Positions 44,897-55,175 of a stretch of 64,000 nucleotides of DNA are shown piece by piece (the stretch's first letter is position 1; each line of letters begins with the position of its first letter). The notes beneath the pieces were generated by a model. It was given only the letters and a program-made list of their open reading frames with translations, was not told where the DNA came from and ran no database searches. Location of the stretch: positions 406,267-470,266 of the forward strand of contig NZ_CAJYVQ010000012.1 in assembly GCF_913778665.1 (NCBI RefSeq). Reading direction: 5' to 3'. A program made the position numbers and the translations under genes. The DNA is from an uncultured Stenotrophomonas sp. GTDB taxonomy: Bacteria > Pseudomonadota > Gammaproteobacteria > Xanthomonadales > Xanthomonadaceae.

Positions 44897-45988
44897 ATGG
44901 GTATCAAATGCGGCATCGTCGGCCTGCCCAACGTCGGCAAGTCGACCCTGTTCAACGCGCTGACCAAGGCGGGCATCGCCGCGGCGAACTTCCCGTTCTG
45001 CACCATCGAACCGAACGTCGGCATCGTGCCGGTGCCGGATCCGCGCCTGGGCGAACTGGCAGCGATCATCAACCCGCAGAAGGTCATTCCGACTGCGGTC
45101 GAGTTCGTCGACATCGCCGGCCTGGTGGCCGGTGCGGCCAGCGGTGAAGGCCTGGGCAACAAGTTCCTGGCGCACATCCGCGAAGTCGATGCGATCACCC
45201 ACGTGGTGCGCTGCTTCGAGCACGGCGACATCGTGCACGTGGCCGGCAAGGTCGACCCGATCTCGGACATCGAAACCATCGATACCGAACTGGCGCTGGC
45301 CGACCTGGACAGCGTCGAGAAGGCGCTGAACCGTGCCGAGCGTGCGGCCAAGGGCGGCGACAAGGACGCAGCGGCGCGCAAGCCGGTGCTGGCCAAGCTG
45401 CAGGCGGCGCTGTCGGATGGCAAGGCTGGCCGTTCGGTCGGCCTGGACGATGAAGAAAAGGCGCTGGTGCGTGACCTGTTCCTGCTGACCCTGAAGCCGG
45501 TGATGTACATCGCCAACGTGCTGGAAGATGGTTTCGAGAACAACCCGCACCTGGAAGCCGTGCGCGCGCATGCCGCCGCCGAAGGCGCGCAGGTGGTGCC
45601 GGTGTCGGCCGCGATCGAAGAAGAGCTGTCCCAGCTCGACGACGAAGACCGCGACACCTTCCTGGCCGACCTCGGCCTGAGCGAGCCGGGCCTGAACCGC
45701 GTGATCAACGCGGCCTACAGCCTGCTCGGCCTGCAGACCTACTTCACCGCAGGCGTGAAGGAAGTCCGCGCGTGGACCGTGCGCAAGGGCGCCACCGCCC
45801 CGCAGGCTGCCGCGGTCATCCACACCGACTTCGAGAAGGGCTTCATCCGCGCCGAAACCATCGCGTATGACGACTTCATCAAGTACAAGGGCGAAGCCGG
45901 CGCCAAGGAAGCCGGTCGCCTGCGCCTGGAAGGCAAGGAGTACCGCGTGCAGGAAGGCGACATCCTGCACTTCCGCTTCAACGTCTGA
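44897..45988 (+). CDS. ychF: Redox-regulated ATPase YchF (Obg family)
   Basis: 363 residues. P-loop [16 protein letters not shown]3-like [20 protein letters not shown] and a TGS domain at the C-terminus ([30 protein letters not shown]). YchF binds ATP rather than GTP and associates with ribosomes, modulating stress responses in E. coli. Ends the conserved rplY-pth-ychF series; a terminator follows. Confidence 0.97.
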   Translation: MGIKCGIVGLPNVGKSTLFNALTKAGIAAANFPFCTIEPNVGIVPVPDPRLGELAAIINPQKVIPTAVEFVDIAGLVAGAASGEGLGNKFLAHIREVDAITHVVRCFEHGDIVHVAGKVDPISDIETIDTELALADLDSVEKALNRAERAAKGGDKDAAARKPVLAKLQAALSDGKAGRSVGLDDEEKALVRDLFLLTLKPVMYIANVLEDGFENNPHLEAVRAHAAAEGAQVVPVSAAIEEELSQLDDEDRDTFLADLGLSEPGLNRVINAAYSLLGLQTYFTAGVKEVRAWTVRKGATAPQAAAVIHTDFEKGFIRAETIAYDDFIKYKGEAGAKEAGRLRLEGKEYRVQEGDILHFRFNV

Positions 45989-46010
45989 TCCGGCAGCAAC
46001 GGATTGATCC

Positions 46011-46046
46011 CGAACGCCCCGCCTCGCGCGGGGCGTTCGCGTTTCT
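46011..46046 (+). terminator. Rho-independent terminator of ychF
   Basis: CGAACGCCCCGC (46011-46022) pairs with GCGGGGCGTTCG (46028-46039), followed by CGTTTCT. Twelve-base stem, 23 bases after the stop. Confidence 0.8.
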
Positions 46047-46050
46047 GGGC

Positions 46051-46457
46051 GTGGACAAAAAAACACCACCTAGCGAAACGCCTGCGGTGTGATGTTCGCC
46101 GGCACTTGTCCACAGCAAACTCCCATCGCTTTCCACGCCTGGTGTGGAAAACCATGTGACGCCCTGCAGAACCGAGCCCATGATCGGCTGATGCCGGCCG
46201 GAGCCGAGCATGGACCCGGTGCTCCGGGGCTCAAACGTGCAACGTGGACAAATATTCACCACGCTATGAAACGATTGCGCGGCAACACTCCCGCCCACTT
46301 GTCCACATCAAATCCCAACCACTCTCCACGACGGGTGTGGAAAACCGTCGAAGAGCATGGACAAAAAATAACCACGCTCCGAAACGCTTGCTGCGCAGTG
46401 CTCGCCGCCACTTGTCCACACCAAACCCCCACCGCTTTCCACGGCCCGTGTGGAAAA
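46051..46457 (+). repeat. Three imperfect repeats with DnaA-box-like sequences
   Basis: Units at 46051-46154, 46244-46350 and 46357-46457. Each has, in order: TGGACAAA, CACC/CCACG, GAAACG, CACTTGTCCACA, CAAA, TTTCCACG (or CTCCACG) and GTGTGGAAAA. TTGTCCACA occurs at 46106-46114, 46299-46307 and 46412-46420, one base from the DnaA box TTATCCACA, and pairs with the TGGACAA at the unit start. The TTTCCAC/GTGGAAA parts form a second small hairpin. Function unknown. Confidence 0.75.
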
Positions 46458-46487
46458 AAGAACCCGGCACTCCCTTGCCGGGTTCTT
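46452..46487 (-). terminator. Rho-independent terminator of the autotransporter gene
   Basis: On the minus strand a 12-base stem (arms 46487-46476 and 46469-46458, AAGAACCCGGCA type) is followed by TTTTTT. It lies seven bases past the stop; the T tract is shared with the end of repeat unit 3. Confidence 0.88.
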
Positions 46488-46493
46488 CCCGCA

Positions 46494-49400
46494 TCACCAG
46501 TTGTACGAGACGCCAAGCTGGGCGCCGACATCGCGGAAGCCCATGCTCCCGCTCTGCCGGCTGATCTCGCCCCAGCCGCGCCAGCCGCCGGACAGGTCCA
46601 CCTGCACACCGGCCTTGGCCTCGTAGATGTCGCGCGGCAACCGCCGCTGCAGCAGGTCGCCATCCATGGCGATGGCCGCATCGTTGCCACCGGACCACCA
46701 GTTCACCGCTACGAAGGGATGCACCTGGCCCTGGCCCGGCGTGAGCGCGCGGCTGTACAGGCGCAGGCCGACACGGGTCGTGGTCTCGCCGCCGCCGCGG
46801 TCCTCCACTTGGGTGCCGTTGGCCTCCACCACACGGTCGGCGTCGTAGCGGCCGTGGATCACCTGCAGCTGCGGCTGCAGGTAGATGCCGCGCTGCGCCG
46901 TGTGGTGCAGCGGCAGGGTGTAGCCGGCTTCGGCCGACGCGGTCCAGCTGTGCGCGTCGTAGTGCTCCTTCTGCAGCCCTTCGCCCTGCACGCTGTTGCG
47001 GAAGCGGCCGTACTGCAGCCAGCCATCCACATACAGGCCACGCTGCATGGTGGCGTCCTGCAGCCAGGTGGCATACGCGCCCACGCTGCTGCCCTCAACC
47101 ACGCCATGGGCGGTGTAGCCGGTCAGCGTGGAACGGCTGTCGTTGCGTGCCCGGCCATGGCCCAGCATCGCGCCCACCTGCAGTTCACCCTCGCCCTGCA
47201 CATCGAAGCGGCGGCCCACGCCAAGCAGCACGCTGTCCATCGAGCCGTCGACCTGCACCTGGCGGCGGCTGTCGTGGCTGTCAGGCTGGTTGCTGCGTAC
47301 GTGCAGCCACGCAACCACTTCGCCGGTGTGGCCGGCCTGCGCGGCCGGGTCGCCGGCACGGTCGTACAGGCCATGGCGGAACATGCCCAGCGCGCTGCTG
47401 CGGTTGGCCTGGTAGACCGCCGGTTCCGGGCGCTCCACCTTCGGCGGCTGCGGCGGCTGCGGCGGGTCCAGCGGATCGATCGGCGGGTCGACCGGCGGCG
47501 GTGTCGGGTCCACCGGGTCGACAGGCGGATCAACGGGCGGATCCACCGGCGGATCAATGGGCGGATCGACCGGCGGATCCACCGGCGGCACGTACTCAGA
47601 ACGCAGGTACCAGTTGCCATCGTCCGGCGTGCTGACCCCCCCCTTGAAAAGGAAGTAGTCATAGGCACCGGCCACGGCGCGGCCCTGCAGGGTGAATTGC
47701 GCATCGGACTGCCCGCCCACGCTGATCAGGCGGATGCCCTCGCTGGTCAGCGCACCGGCGCCGCCCGCGTTGCGCACGCTCACCGTGGCGGTGCCGCTGC
47801 TGTTGCCCTCGATCACCAGACCATCGCCCAGCGACGCATCGTCGCCCAGCGCACGGTTGAACAGCCACTGCCCGCCATTGCCGATGTAGTCGCCCGTCAC
47901 CGTCACCGTCTTGAAGCCCGACGCATCAGGTGCATCGAATGCGATGAGGCCGGCATGTTCGAGCGTGCCCAGGCTGGAGCTGGCGCGCACGTTCCACTGG
48001 CTGCTGGCGTCCAGCCCCAGCTGCGCCACCTGGTAGCCGGAATCACCGCGCAGCGCACCGCTGAACTGCGTGCCGTTGTTCAACAGCATGTGCACGTCGG
48101 CGGTGGCGCTGTCGACCACCACATCACCGGCCAGAGTGCTGGCATCGGCCACGAAGTCGATGCGGCTGGTGGCCACGCTGCTGCCATTGGTGAACACCGT
48201 GTCGCTCACCCGCAGCAGGCGCCCGCTGCCGGCACCGGCGCTCACATCACTGTTGTTGACCGTCAACGCATGGTTGCTGCCCTGCAGCCAGAATGCGGCG
48301 CCGCTGGCGGTTTCGATGTGCGCGTTGTTGAAGGTCGCGCGGTTCCAATAAGGCCCGAACGCGGTCAGGTAGGAGCGATAGGCGCCGCTGTTGCTGCCGG
48401 TCAAGCGGATGTCCACACTGTCGGCCATTGCCAGCTGCGCGGTGTTCATGTGCACGATGCCGAACACGTTCTCACCGGCACTGCGGATCGTCACGTCATC
48501 CAGTGCGACGCTGGCTGTCGAACCGCCCAGGAACACGCCACCGCCGCCGTTGCCGCCGATCTCCAGGGTGGTGCCCTTCAATTGCCCAAGGCTGCTCGTG
48601 CTGCCGGTCGAGCCGGTCACGCGCAGCCCGTAGACGGCATCGCCATGGGTGGTGATCGATCCGCCCTGGACGCTGGCCAGCCCGCCATAGACTTCCACGC
48701 CGTGGCCGTTGGTGTTGGTCCAGGTGTCCACTGTGCTGTCGGTCAGGTACAGGCGCGATTCGTCGCTGGCCAGCCAGAATCCAGAGAAGCCGTCGCGCAC
48801 GTCGAAACTGGCCTCGCTTGCGGTCAGGCGGCCCCAGTTGTTGATGTTGGCGCCGTAGCCGCCCACGGTGCTGAACTTGCCGCCTACGATGTCCACGCTG
48901 GAGTAGAGGCCACTGCTCCTCTTGCCCATGACCCGGATGTTGCCACCGATGGAGGCCACGTTGGTGTTACTGAGCAGCACACTGCTGCCGTCATCAATGT
49001 CGAAGGATCCACCCGTCAGGTCAGTATTGCTGACCTCCGCGCGGCTGCCTGCACCGCTCACCAAGAATCCGGCCAAGTTGTTGCCGGGGGCGATGATGAT
49101 TCGGCTATCGCTCACCGACAGCAGGCCACCGCCACGGGCGCGAAGCTTGCCATATTCACCAGCAGTGATATCCAGTCCAGTGGCATGTACTTCGCTGCCT
49201 ACGCCGGATGCACCCAGGATGTCACCCGATACCAAGGTGATGCGCCCGCCCTCGTAGCGAACTACGCCGCCGTCGTAGGCCTGAACCATCGCATAGCCGA
49301 AGCCGTTACCGCTGGCATCGATATCCACGTTGCTCGCCTGGATCAGGCTGCCTGCTCCGCGGGCGGACAGCCCGTCGTCGCTATAGCTTGCTGCGGGGGC

Positions 49401-49742
49401 GATCGATAGCGACGCGTCCTGCAGCGTCACCCGGCCTCCTCCCGTAGCAGCGATACCCCCGCCCCCGTCGGCGGTTACGTCGATATGACTGCCATTGATG
49501 GTTGCCGTGCTACCCACGCCCTCCACGATCAGGGCACTGCCCCTGCGATCATGGTGCAGGGTGTCATCAGTACCCAACTGTAGAGTGTTTCCGTCAGAAA
49601 CGACCAGCGGGCCGGTCAGATCGGCTGCATGCACGGGCAGCGCCGCGCATAGTGCGGTCGCCAGCAGGCTGGGGATCAGGGGGGGGCGTCCAGGACGCGC
49701 GCGCGCTGGCGCACGGCGGGGCCGTGGGGAGAAGACGTTCAT
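46494..49742 (-). CDS. Pertactin-type autotransporter adhesin
   Basis: 1082 residues. A long signal peptide (about 1-42, ending ALPVHAA) directs Sec export; the passenger (about 43-700) is a beta-helix of glycine/serine/asparagine-rich short repeats, with a pertactin-like conserved end (LLNNGTQFSGALRG). A proline-aspartate linker at about 714-765 precedes the C-terminal beta-barrel (about 800-1082), which ends LGVSYNW as in type Va secretion. Likely surface adhesin or biofilm factor. Start 49742 has AGGAAG nine bases upstream. It follows the RcsB-like regulator gene in the same direction, with its own candidate regulated promoter (motif 49933-49953). Confidence 0.92.
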   Translation of the reverse strand: MNVFSPRPRRAPARARPGRPPLIPSLLATALCAALPVHAADLTGPLVVSDGNTLQLGTDDTLHHDRRGSALIVEGVGSTATINGSHIDVTADGGGGIAATGGGRVTLQDASLSIAPAASYSDDGLSARGAGSLIQASNVDIDASGNGFGYAMVQAYDGGVVRYEGGRITLVSGDILGASGVGSEVHATGLDITAGEYGKLRARGGGLLSVSDSRIIIAPGNNLAGFLVSGAGSRAEVSNTDLTGGSFDIDDGSSVLLSNTNVASIGGNIRVMGKRSSGLYSSVDIVGGKFSTVGGYGANINNWGRLTASEASFDVRDGFSGFWLASDESRLYLTDSTVDTWTNTNGHGVEVYGGLASVQGGSITTHGDAVYGLRVTGSTGSTSSLGQLKGTTLEIGGNGGGGVFLGGSTASVALDDVTIRSAGENVFGIVHMNTAQLAMADSVDIRLTGSNSGAYRSYLTAFGPYWNRATFNNAHIETASGAAFWLQGSNHALTVNNSDVSAGAGSGRLLRVSDTVFTNGSSVATSRIDFVADASTLAGDVVVDSATADVHMLLNNGTQFSGALRGDSGYQVAQLGLDASSQWNVRASSSLGTLEHAGLIAFDAPDASGFKTVTVTGDYIGNGGQWLFNRALGDDASLGDGLVIEGNSSGTATVSVRNAGGAGALTSEGIRLISVGGQSDAQFTLQGRAVAGAYDYFLFKGGVSTPDDGNWYLRSEYVPPVDPPVDPPIDPPVDPPVDPPVDPVDPTPPPVDPPIDPLDPPQPPQPPKVERPEPAVYQANRSSALGMFRHGLYDRAGDPAAQAGHTGEVVAWLHVRSNQPDSHDSRRQVQVDGSMDSVLLGVGRRFDVQGEGELQVGAMLGHGRARNDSRSTLTGYTAHGVVEGSSVGAYATWLQDATMQRGLYVDGWLQYGRFRNSVQGEGLQKEHYDAHSWTASAEAGYTLPLHHTAQRGIYLQPQLQVIHGRYDADRVVEANGTQVEDRGGGETTTRVGLRLYSRALTPGQGQVHPFVAVNWWSGGNDAAIAMDGDLLQRRLPRDIYEAKAGVQVDLSGGWRGWGEISRQSGSMGFRDVGAQLGVSYNW
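47524..47583 (-). repeat. Tandem 12-bp repeat coding the Pro-Asp linker
   Basis: Five units of GGCGGATC[ACG]AC/TN on the plus strand encode alternating P-P-V/I-D on the minus strand, within the linker of the autotransporter. Length could vary by slippage without breaking frame. Confidence 0.8.
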
Positions 49743-49932
49743 GATGATGGACTTCCTGTGGCCGGGCGCAGCACGGCTGCGCGGTCTGGCGCGGCAGGGC
49801 CGCGTTGCTGCGGGGACCCGGCTCATGGCCGCTGTCGCGCCCCCGGGCCTTCCGTCCCGCCGCGTGCCTGTCCAATGAAGGCAGGGGTGCCGTGGAGGGA
49901 TGTCACAAGTCTAGAACTCAGGCTGCTGCACT

Positions 49933-49953
49933 GGAATCAGACGCTTCCTAAAG
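49933..49953 (-). promoter_or_regulatory. Shared regulator motif upstream of the autotransporter
   Basis: Plus-strand GGAATCAG-AC-G-C-TTCCTAAAG. It matches the motif at 57970-57990 at 17 of 21 positions. On the minus strand it is followed after 19 bases by TAGACT (49913-49908), a candidate -10, with no -35 of the sigma-70 type. The minus-strand TTTAGGAA resembles a half-site of the enterobacterial RcsB box (TAGGAAT). Likely binding site of the RcsB-like regulator, by inference. Confidence 0.6.
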
Positions 49954-49985
49954 CGTAGGCACGCGTGCCCCCGGCCGGCTGTCGC

Positions 49986-50627
49986 TCAGGCAAACAGCGA
50001 GGCTTGGAGGCAGTACTCGATCAAATTCTGGTCGCTGTCCACGCCCAGCTTGCGCATCGCGCTGATCTTCTGTGTGCTGACCGTCTTGGCACTGCGCTTC
50101 AGCTGCCGGGCGATATCGCCCACGCTCATGCCGCCGGTGAACAGGCGGATGACCTCCAGTTCGCGCGGTGACAGCCGCGCGCGCACGGCATCGGCGTTGG
50201 CCGGTTCAGCCGACGCTACCGGCAGCAGGCCTGGTGGCCGGTAGATGCGATCGACCAGCACCGTGCGCAGCGCCTGCACCAGGCTGCCCAGGCCGTGGCT
50301 CTTCAGTACCACGCCACTGGCACCGGCCGCATACATGGCTGCCACCAGCGTAGGGTTGGACACCATGGTCAACACAAGCAGGCGCGTGTCGGGGAAGCTG
50401 CGGTGCAGGTAGGAGATCAACTTGATGCCGTCGCCAAACTGCTCGTCACCGGGCATGCTGTAGTCGGTGATCACCACCTGCGGCTGGGTAAGCGTCATTA
50501 ACTCGACCAATGTGGCCGGATCCGCGGCTTCGGCTACAACGTCCAGGTCGAGTTCGCCGGCCAGCACGTCGCGGATGCCAGCTAGCACGATCGGGTGGTC
50601 GTCGGCGATGAGGATCCGTATGGTCAT
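49986..50627 (-). CDS. RcsB-like response regulator (REC-LuxR HTH)
   Basis: 213 residues: receiver domain with phospho-acceptor Asp55 (VVITDYSMPG) and the acidic pair at 9-10 (ADDHP), then a LuxR/NarL helix-turn-helix (RLSPRELEVIRLFTGGMSVGDIARQL, KTVSTQKISAMRKLGV, about 148-203). The extended inter-domain part and SAKTVSTQK are RcsB-like. Start overlaps the stop of the kinase gene (ATGA). Expected to receive phosphate from the Hpt domain of that kinase and to activate the autotransporter gene next to it; both are inferences from context. Confidence 0.92.
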   Translation of the reverse strand: MTIRILIADDHPIVLAGIRDVLAGELDLDVVAEAADPATLVELMTLTQPQVVITDYSMPGDEQFGDGIKLISYLHRSFPDTRLLVLTMVSNPTLVAAMYAAGASGVVLKSHGLGSLVQALRTVLVDRIYRPPGLLPVASAEPANADAVRARLSPRELEVIRLFTGGMSVGDIARQLKRSAKTVSTQKISAMRKLGVDSDQNLIEYCLQASLFA

Positions 50628-53600
50628 GGCGGGGGCGTGTTGCGGGAAGAAGGGAGGGGCGGGGTGGTCAAGGGGTGCAGCAGGGTCTGCAGGCGCTGCT
50701 GGAAGCGCTGCACAGGCTCAGCGACTACGGAAAGATCGTTGCCCTCGATGATGCGCTGTTCCAGCTGCAGGCCGGTGTCGACCAGATCCGTTGCGCCCAC
50801 GATCACCAACGCTCCACGGATCCGGTGCAACATCTGTGCAATACGCGCAGGCTGCGACTGGTCCATCGCGTTGCGCAGGCTGTCCAGATCGGCCTGCATG
50901 GTCTGCACGAACAGTGCCCGCATTTTTTCCGGTATCTGCAGCGGTGCATCATCGACGGCGCCTTCATCAACCTGCAGCATCGGCGGCGTGCTGTCCGTCG
51001 CAGCCGGCTTTCCGTCGGCCAGCGAGGCCAACAGGCGCTGCAAGGCTTCCAGGGTGATAGGTTTGACCAGCACGCCCTGCATGCCCGCTTCGCGGCAGCG
51101 TTCGAATTCGGCCGGATCGGCATTGGCGGTGGCGCCGTGGATGGGCACATCCACGCCGCGTTCGCGCAGCGCTCGGGCCAAGCCATATCCGTCGAGTCCG
51201 GGCATGTTCAGATCGGTCAGTACCAGTGAGAACGCGCACTGCCGCCAGTAGCTCAGCGCTTGATTGCCATCGCTGGCGACCACTGCGTGGCATCCCAGCT
51301 GTTCCAGTTGGTCGCGCAGGATCGCCTGGTTAATCGGGTTGTCTTCGGCCACCAACACCTGTTGTCCAAAGCGGCGAGCTACCGGCAGACGCCCGCCCGC
51401 GTCGGCCGGCAGCGGGCGTCCGGCTGCGCTGGCCAACGCCAGCACGATCGAATCCAGCCGGTGCAGTCCCACCTGCCAACAGCTCTTTTCCAATTGCGGC
51501 TGCACGCCCCCATCGCGGCAGGCCACCACGTGCGCGCCATCCCAGGCGGGGACCATGTCATCCATTACCAGGTCCAGCAACAGCGGCGTGGTCCCGTGAG
51601 GCAGCACGGTATCCTCGCTAAATGCGCTGGCCTGTGCGCCGCGCTGCTGCAGGCGGTCGCACAGCGACTGAACCAGTTCGCGGATGCCGCCGCGCACCTG
51701 CACCGGCAGGCCTGCCGGCAGTTGCGGTGGCGCAGACTGCAATGGGTCGGCGTGCGTGGCCGGAAGCGGCAGCTCGACGGTGAAACTGCTGCCCAGACCG
51801 CTTTCGCTGACCACGCGCAGCCGGCCGTGCATCAGCGACAACAGGTGCGCGCAGATGGCCAGGCCCAGGCCGGTCCCCCGCATGGCATCGGTGCTGGGGT
51901 TGGCTTGGAAGAACGGTTCAAACAGATGGGCCTGATGTTCTCGAGTAATACCGATGCCGGTATCAGCCACCTGCCATTGCAGGATGCCGTCTTCACCGCG
52001 CGCGGCCACGCCCAGGCGCACCACCACGCGGCCGCTGTCAGTGAATTTCAGGGCATTGCTGATCAGGTTGTTTAGGATCTGCCGGATGCGCGCGGCATCA
52101 CCACAGACCGTGGTCGGTACATCTGCATCGATGCAGGCATAGAACTGCAGGCCCTTGTTTGCCGCGGCGGCGGCGTAGGAGTCAAGTGCGTCCTCGGTCA
52201 GCCGCGCCGGATCGAACGCGCTGGGTTCCAGGCGCAGCTGACCGGCTTCGGCCTTGCTTACATCGAGGATGTCGCTGATCAACTGCATCAACGTCGACGA
52301 CGACCGCTGGATGGTGGCCAGATAGTCCTGCTGGCGTGAGTCCAGCGGGGTCAGCCCCAGCAGTTCCAAGGTGCCCAGCACGCCGTACAGCGGCGTGCGG
52401 ATTTCGTGGCTCATGGTGGCCAGGAACTGGCTCTTGGCCCGGTTGGCTTGGTCGGCCGCGCGGCGCGCCTGCTGCAGCATCTTCTCGACCTCATGCTGGC
52501 TGCTGAGGTCGGTGAACAGGCACAGTACGGCCGGCTGGCCCCGGTAGCGCGCAGGCGCGGCGTTGATCAGCAGATGGCGGTCATCCGGAGTGGTGTAGGC
52601 CAGGCTGTCGCCCAGTGCGGTGGCGCCGGCGTCAAGCACGCTGCACCGCCACGGGCCACGCCAGCCACCTTCATCGTGGTCGTCGCCCAGCCAACGCCGG
52701 GCCAGCGCGTTGTCCAGCAACACGCTGCCATCGCCACGGTGCAGCAGGCACAGCCCGATCGGTGCATTGTCCAGCAAGGTGCGGCTGAAAGCCTCGCTTT
52801 CCAGCAAACGCGCCTGGTTGCTGCGAAGCGGCTCGATCACGGTACGCCGATAGGTGTGCAGCACCAGGCTGCCGCTCAGGGCCAGGAGCAGGGCCACCAC
52901 CATGCTGCCCAGCAACGGTGCGCGCGGGTTATGGAAGACCTGCTGCCAACCTACGTGGTACACCGCCAGCCAGCCCCGTTCGGTGCGCATGTGGAACACC
53001 AGGCCATCCAGTCCGGCGCTCCATGAGGTCCCGGTGGCACTGGCGTCGGCGGCATCGCCCAGCAACAGGCGCTGGCTGTCGTCGAACAGCGAAAGGCTGT
53101 CGAACACCGGCGTTCCCAGCACCTGTTGGTAGTCATTCACGCGCGCCGGATCGAGCAGGCAGCCCAACGCCGCCAGCGAATCATCACTGGGTTCTCCCCA
53201 CAGCCGGGCATCCTGCGGGGCATGGACCACGGCCAACAAGCGGGTTTCTTCGTCGCGCCACCGGACCGGTGTCCAGGTGATGCCGCCGCTTCGCAACGTC
53301 GGGCGTTCGCGTACTGCCTGGTGGATGCTGAGCAGCAGCGGCTCCAGGTGATGCGGGCTGATTTGCGCGGCATCGTCCGCCGTTTCCTGTAAAGGCGCCA
53401 GTAGAGCGCGCAGTCCCTGGCCATCGACCAGCAGGCACTGGGGGGGCGGGTAGTGCGATGTCGCCCAGAACGTGCCATAGAAGCGTAGGAAACGGTCCCC
53501 CAGTCCGGTGGGGGGGGGCAAGTATCCGGCCTGCTGGCCAACCAAGGTGAAGTTACCGAACAGAGGACCGGTCATCGGCGGGCCACCGATTGCCGGCATC

Positions 53601-53911
53601 GGCTGCCCGCGCGCGCCCACGTCATGCAGGCGCCACTGGCGCAGGAAGCGCTCATGCTCCCGCAGGGTGTAGTCTAGGCGGCGAGAGTGGAAGCGGATTT
53701 TGTTCCGCTCTTCCTGAAACAGCTGTGCACCGATGGCCAGCAGCAGTCCTGCCTGCAGTGTGGCCAGCACCACCACGCTGATCAGCAGCGCGTGGACGCG
53801 CAGGTAGCGGCGTGCGAGTCGGCGGACAGGAACGGCCTCGGCCAGCATATTGAGTCTCGAGGCGAGGAAAGGGGGCCGCCGCGCCAGCATGTCCCCGCGG
53901 CGTTCGTTCAT
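50624..53911 (-). CDS. Hybrid sensor histidine kinase with REC and Hpt domains (RcsC/BvgS-like)
   Basis: 1095 residues. Membrane segment at about 40-62, periplasmic sensor of about 270 residues, second segment at about 333-356, a PAS-like domain (about 370-480), HisKA with His near 501 ([15 protein letters not shown]), HATPase ([16 protein letters not shown]), receiver with Asp near 900 ([14 protein letters not shown]) and Hpt with His near 1029 (MLHRIRGAL). A full His-Asp-His chain is present, ending at the RcsB-like regulator encoded by the overlapping next gene. Start 53911 is the first ATG; M8 or M22 are possible. Signal unknown. Confidence 0.92.
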   Translation of the reverse strand: MNERRGDMLARRPPFLASRLNMLAEAVPVRRLARRYLRVHALLISVVVLATLQAGLLLAIGAQLFQEERNKIRFHSRRLDYTLREHERFLRQWRLHDVGARGQPMPAIGGPPMTGPLFGNFTLVGQQAGYLPPPTGLGDRFLRFYGTFWATSHYPPPQCLLVDGQGLRALLAPLQETADDAAQISPHHLEPLLLSIHQAVRERPTLRSGGITWTPVRWRDEETRLLAVVHAPQDARLWGEPSDDSLAALGCLLDPARVNDYQQVLGTPVFDSLSLFDDSQRLLLGDAADASATGTSWSAGLDGLVFHMRTERGWLAVYHVGWQQVFHNPRAPLLGSMVVALLLALSGSLVLHTYRRTVIEPLRSNQARLLESEAFSRTLLDNAPIGLCLLHRGDGSVLLDNALARRWLGDDHDEGGWRGPWRCSVLDAGATALGDSLAYTTPDDRHLLINAAPARYRGQPAVLCLFTDLSSQHEVEKMLQQARRAADQANRAKSQFLATMSHEIRTPLYGVLGTLELLGLTPLDSRQQDYLATIQRSSSTLMQLISDILDVSKAEAGQLRLEPSAFDPARLTEDALDSYAAAAANKGLQFYACIDADVPTTVCGDAARIRQILNNLISNALKFTDSGRVVVRLGVAARGEDGILQWQVADTGIGITREHQAHLFEPFFQANPSTDAMRGTGLGLAICAHLLSLMHGRLRVVSESGLGSSFTVELPLPATHADPLQSAPPQLPAGLPVQVRGGIRELVQSLCDRLQQRGAQASAFSEDTVLPHGTTPLLLDLVMDDMVPAWDGAHVVACRDGGVQPQLEKSCWQVGLHRLDSIVLALASAAGRPLPADAGGRLPVARRFGQQVLVAEDNPINQAILRDQLEQLGCHAVVASDGNQALSYWRQCAFSLVLTDLNMPGLDGYGLARALRERGVDVPIHGATANADPAEFERCREAGMQGVLVKPITLEALQRLLASLADGKPAATDSTPPMLQVDEGAVDDAPLQIPEKMRALFVQTMQADLDSLRNAMDQSQPARIAQMLHRIRGALVIVGATDLVDTGLQLEQRIIEGNDLSVVAEPVQRFQQRLQTLLHPLTTPPLPSSRNTPPP

Positions 53912-53960
53912 TCATGATAGTTGATGCGCCCTCACCGGCTCGTGAAGCCGCCGCGTGCGC

Positions 53961-55175
53961 TCAGTGCACTTCCATCCTCTGCAAAGGCGAAGCGGATGGT
54001 GCTTCTTCATCCAGCAAGCGGACGAATTCATCGGGCGGTATCGCCTGGGAGATCAGGAAACCCTGCACCTGGTTGCAGCCCAACTGGCGCAGAGTGGCCA
54101 GGTCGGCATCGCTTTCCACGCCCTCGGCGACGATGGTCAGGCCGAGTTGATTGGCCAGCGAGATGACCGTAGACAAGGTCAGGTACAACGCAGGATCACG
54201 CGCGCAGCCACTCACCAGCGCACGGTCTATCTTGACCTCGGTGAAGGGAGTATTGACCAGGTTGTGCACTGAACTGAGACCCTGACCGAAGTCATCCTGG
54301 GCCAGGCCAAAGCCTTTCATGCGCAGGCGACAGGCGCCGGCATAGAAATCGCTGACATGGCGGGTCGTGCTGTTTTCCATCAGTTCGAAGCAGAGCAGGC
54401 CGGGCGTGCCGCCGTGGGCCAGGGTCAGGTCCAGCAGTTCGTCGGGCAGGTCCGACTGTTCCAGCAGGTGCGGCGGCAGATTGATGGATACCGGCATGCG
54501 AAAACCCTGTTCGCGCCAGCGCGCCTGCGCGCGGATGCTGGCCTTGAGCATGACCCGCAGCAGCTCACCTTCCAGGCCGTGGCGGCACAGCGCAGGCAGA
54601 AAGCTGCCGGGGGCAAGCGTGCCCAAGTGCGGATGCATCCACCGCACAAGCGCTTCGGCGGCGACGACACGCCCAGACTTCAGCGATTTTTTGGGCTGGA
54701 ACCAGGCCGTCAAGGAACCGTCAGCCAACGCGGCACGTAACTGTGTGGCGTCCGGCTCAGGCATGATCGCGGCAGGACCATTGGCAGTGGGCGCGCGCGG
54801 GGGAGCCAGTGCCCGGAGCAGCGCATCGACGTCGGCGGCGGCCACCGGCTTGGGCAGTAAGCCCACTACGTCCAGCCCCAGCGACTCAGCCATCAGCCGG
54901 GCTGATGTCATTAGCCGCCTCGATGCTGCACTGACCACCGCAAGGCGCGGCGGGCGCGGGTGCGCGGCGAGCGCTTGGATGAACTGGATACCATCCTGAC
55001 CTGGCATCAGCAGGTCGCTGACCACCAGATCATAGGATTGGCAGGCGCACAGCGCGATTGCCGCCTCAACGTCCTCGCAGGCATCGACCTCGACGGCATC
55101 GCGGTTGCCAAACAGGTTGGCCAGGAACCCTCGCTGGAAGGGTTGGTCTTCGAGGATCAGGATACGGTGGGTCAT
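53961..55175 (-). CDS. REC-EAL response regulator, cyclic-di-GMP phosphodiesterase (PvrR/RocR-like)
   Basis: 404 residues: receiver domain with Asp54 (VVSDLLMPG), linker, and an EAL domain from about 145. EAL is intact as AEALVRW (174-176), with VSINLPP (Asn), CFELMEN (Glu), QDDFGQGLSSVH (Asp-Asp), VKIDRALV (Lys) and VAEGVES (Glu), so catalytic hydrolysis of cyclic-di-GMP is expected. Start overlaps the upstream kinase stop (ATGA). Same layout as P. aeruginosa PvrR and RocR, which oppose adhesin expression. Phosphorylation by the kinase at 55172-57937 is likely. Confidence 0.93.
   Translation of the reverse strand: MTHRILILEDQPFQRGFLANLFGNRDAVEVDACEDVEAAIALCACQSYDLVVSDLLMPGQDGIQFIQALAAHPRPPRLAVVSAASRRLMTSARLMAESLGLDVVGLLPKPVAAADVDALLRALAPPRAPTANGPAAIMPEPDATQLRAALADGSLTAWFQPKKSLKSGRVVAAEALVRWMHPHLGTLAPGSFLPALCRHGLEGELLRVMLKASIRAQARWREQGFRMPVSINLPPHLLEQSDLPDELLDLTLAHGGTPGLLCFELMENSTTRHVSDFYAGACRLRMKGFGLAQDDFGQGLSSVHNLVNTPFTEVKIDRALVSGCARDPALYLTLSTVISLANQLGLTIVAEGVESDADLATLRQLGCNQVQGFLISQAIPPDEFVRLLDEEAPSASPLQRMEVH

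Larger units (their letters stand above)
45989..46493. other. Intergenic region with three-copy repeat, ychF to autotransporter gene
   Basis: 505 bases without a gene between two convergent genes: the ychF terminator, three imperfect copies of a roughly 100-base unit, about 90 unique bases between units 1 and 2, and the terminator of the minus-strand autotransporter gene. Confidence 0.8.

Noticed and set aside
46051..46457. CRISPR array or chromosomal origin
   Set aside because: Only three long imperfect units without short uniform spacers, and no cas, dnaA, dnaN or gyrB genes nearby.
46089..49409. 1106-aa open frame on the plus strand
   Set aside because: Antisense to the autotransporter gene and starting inside the repeat array; high in His/Val/Ala as expected of a shadow frame.
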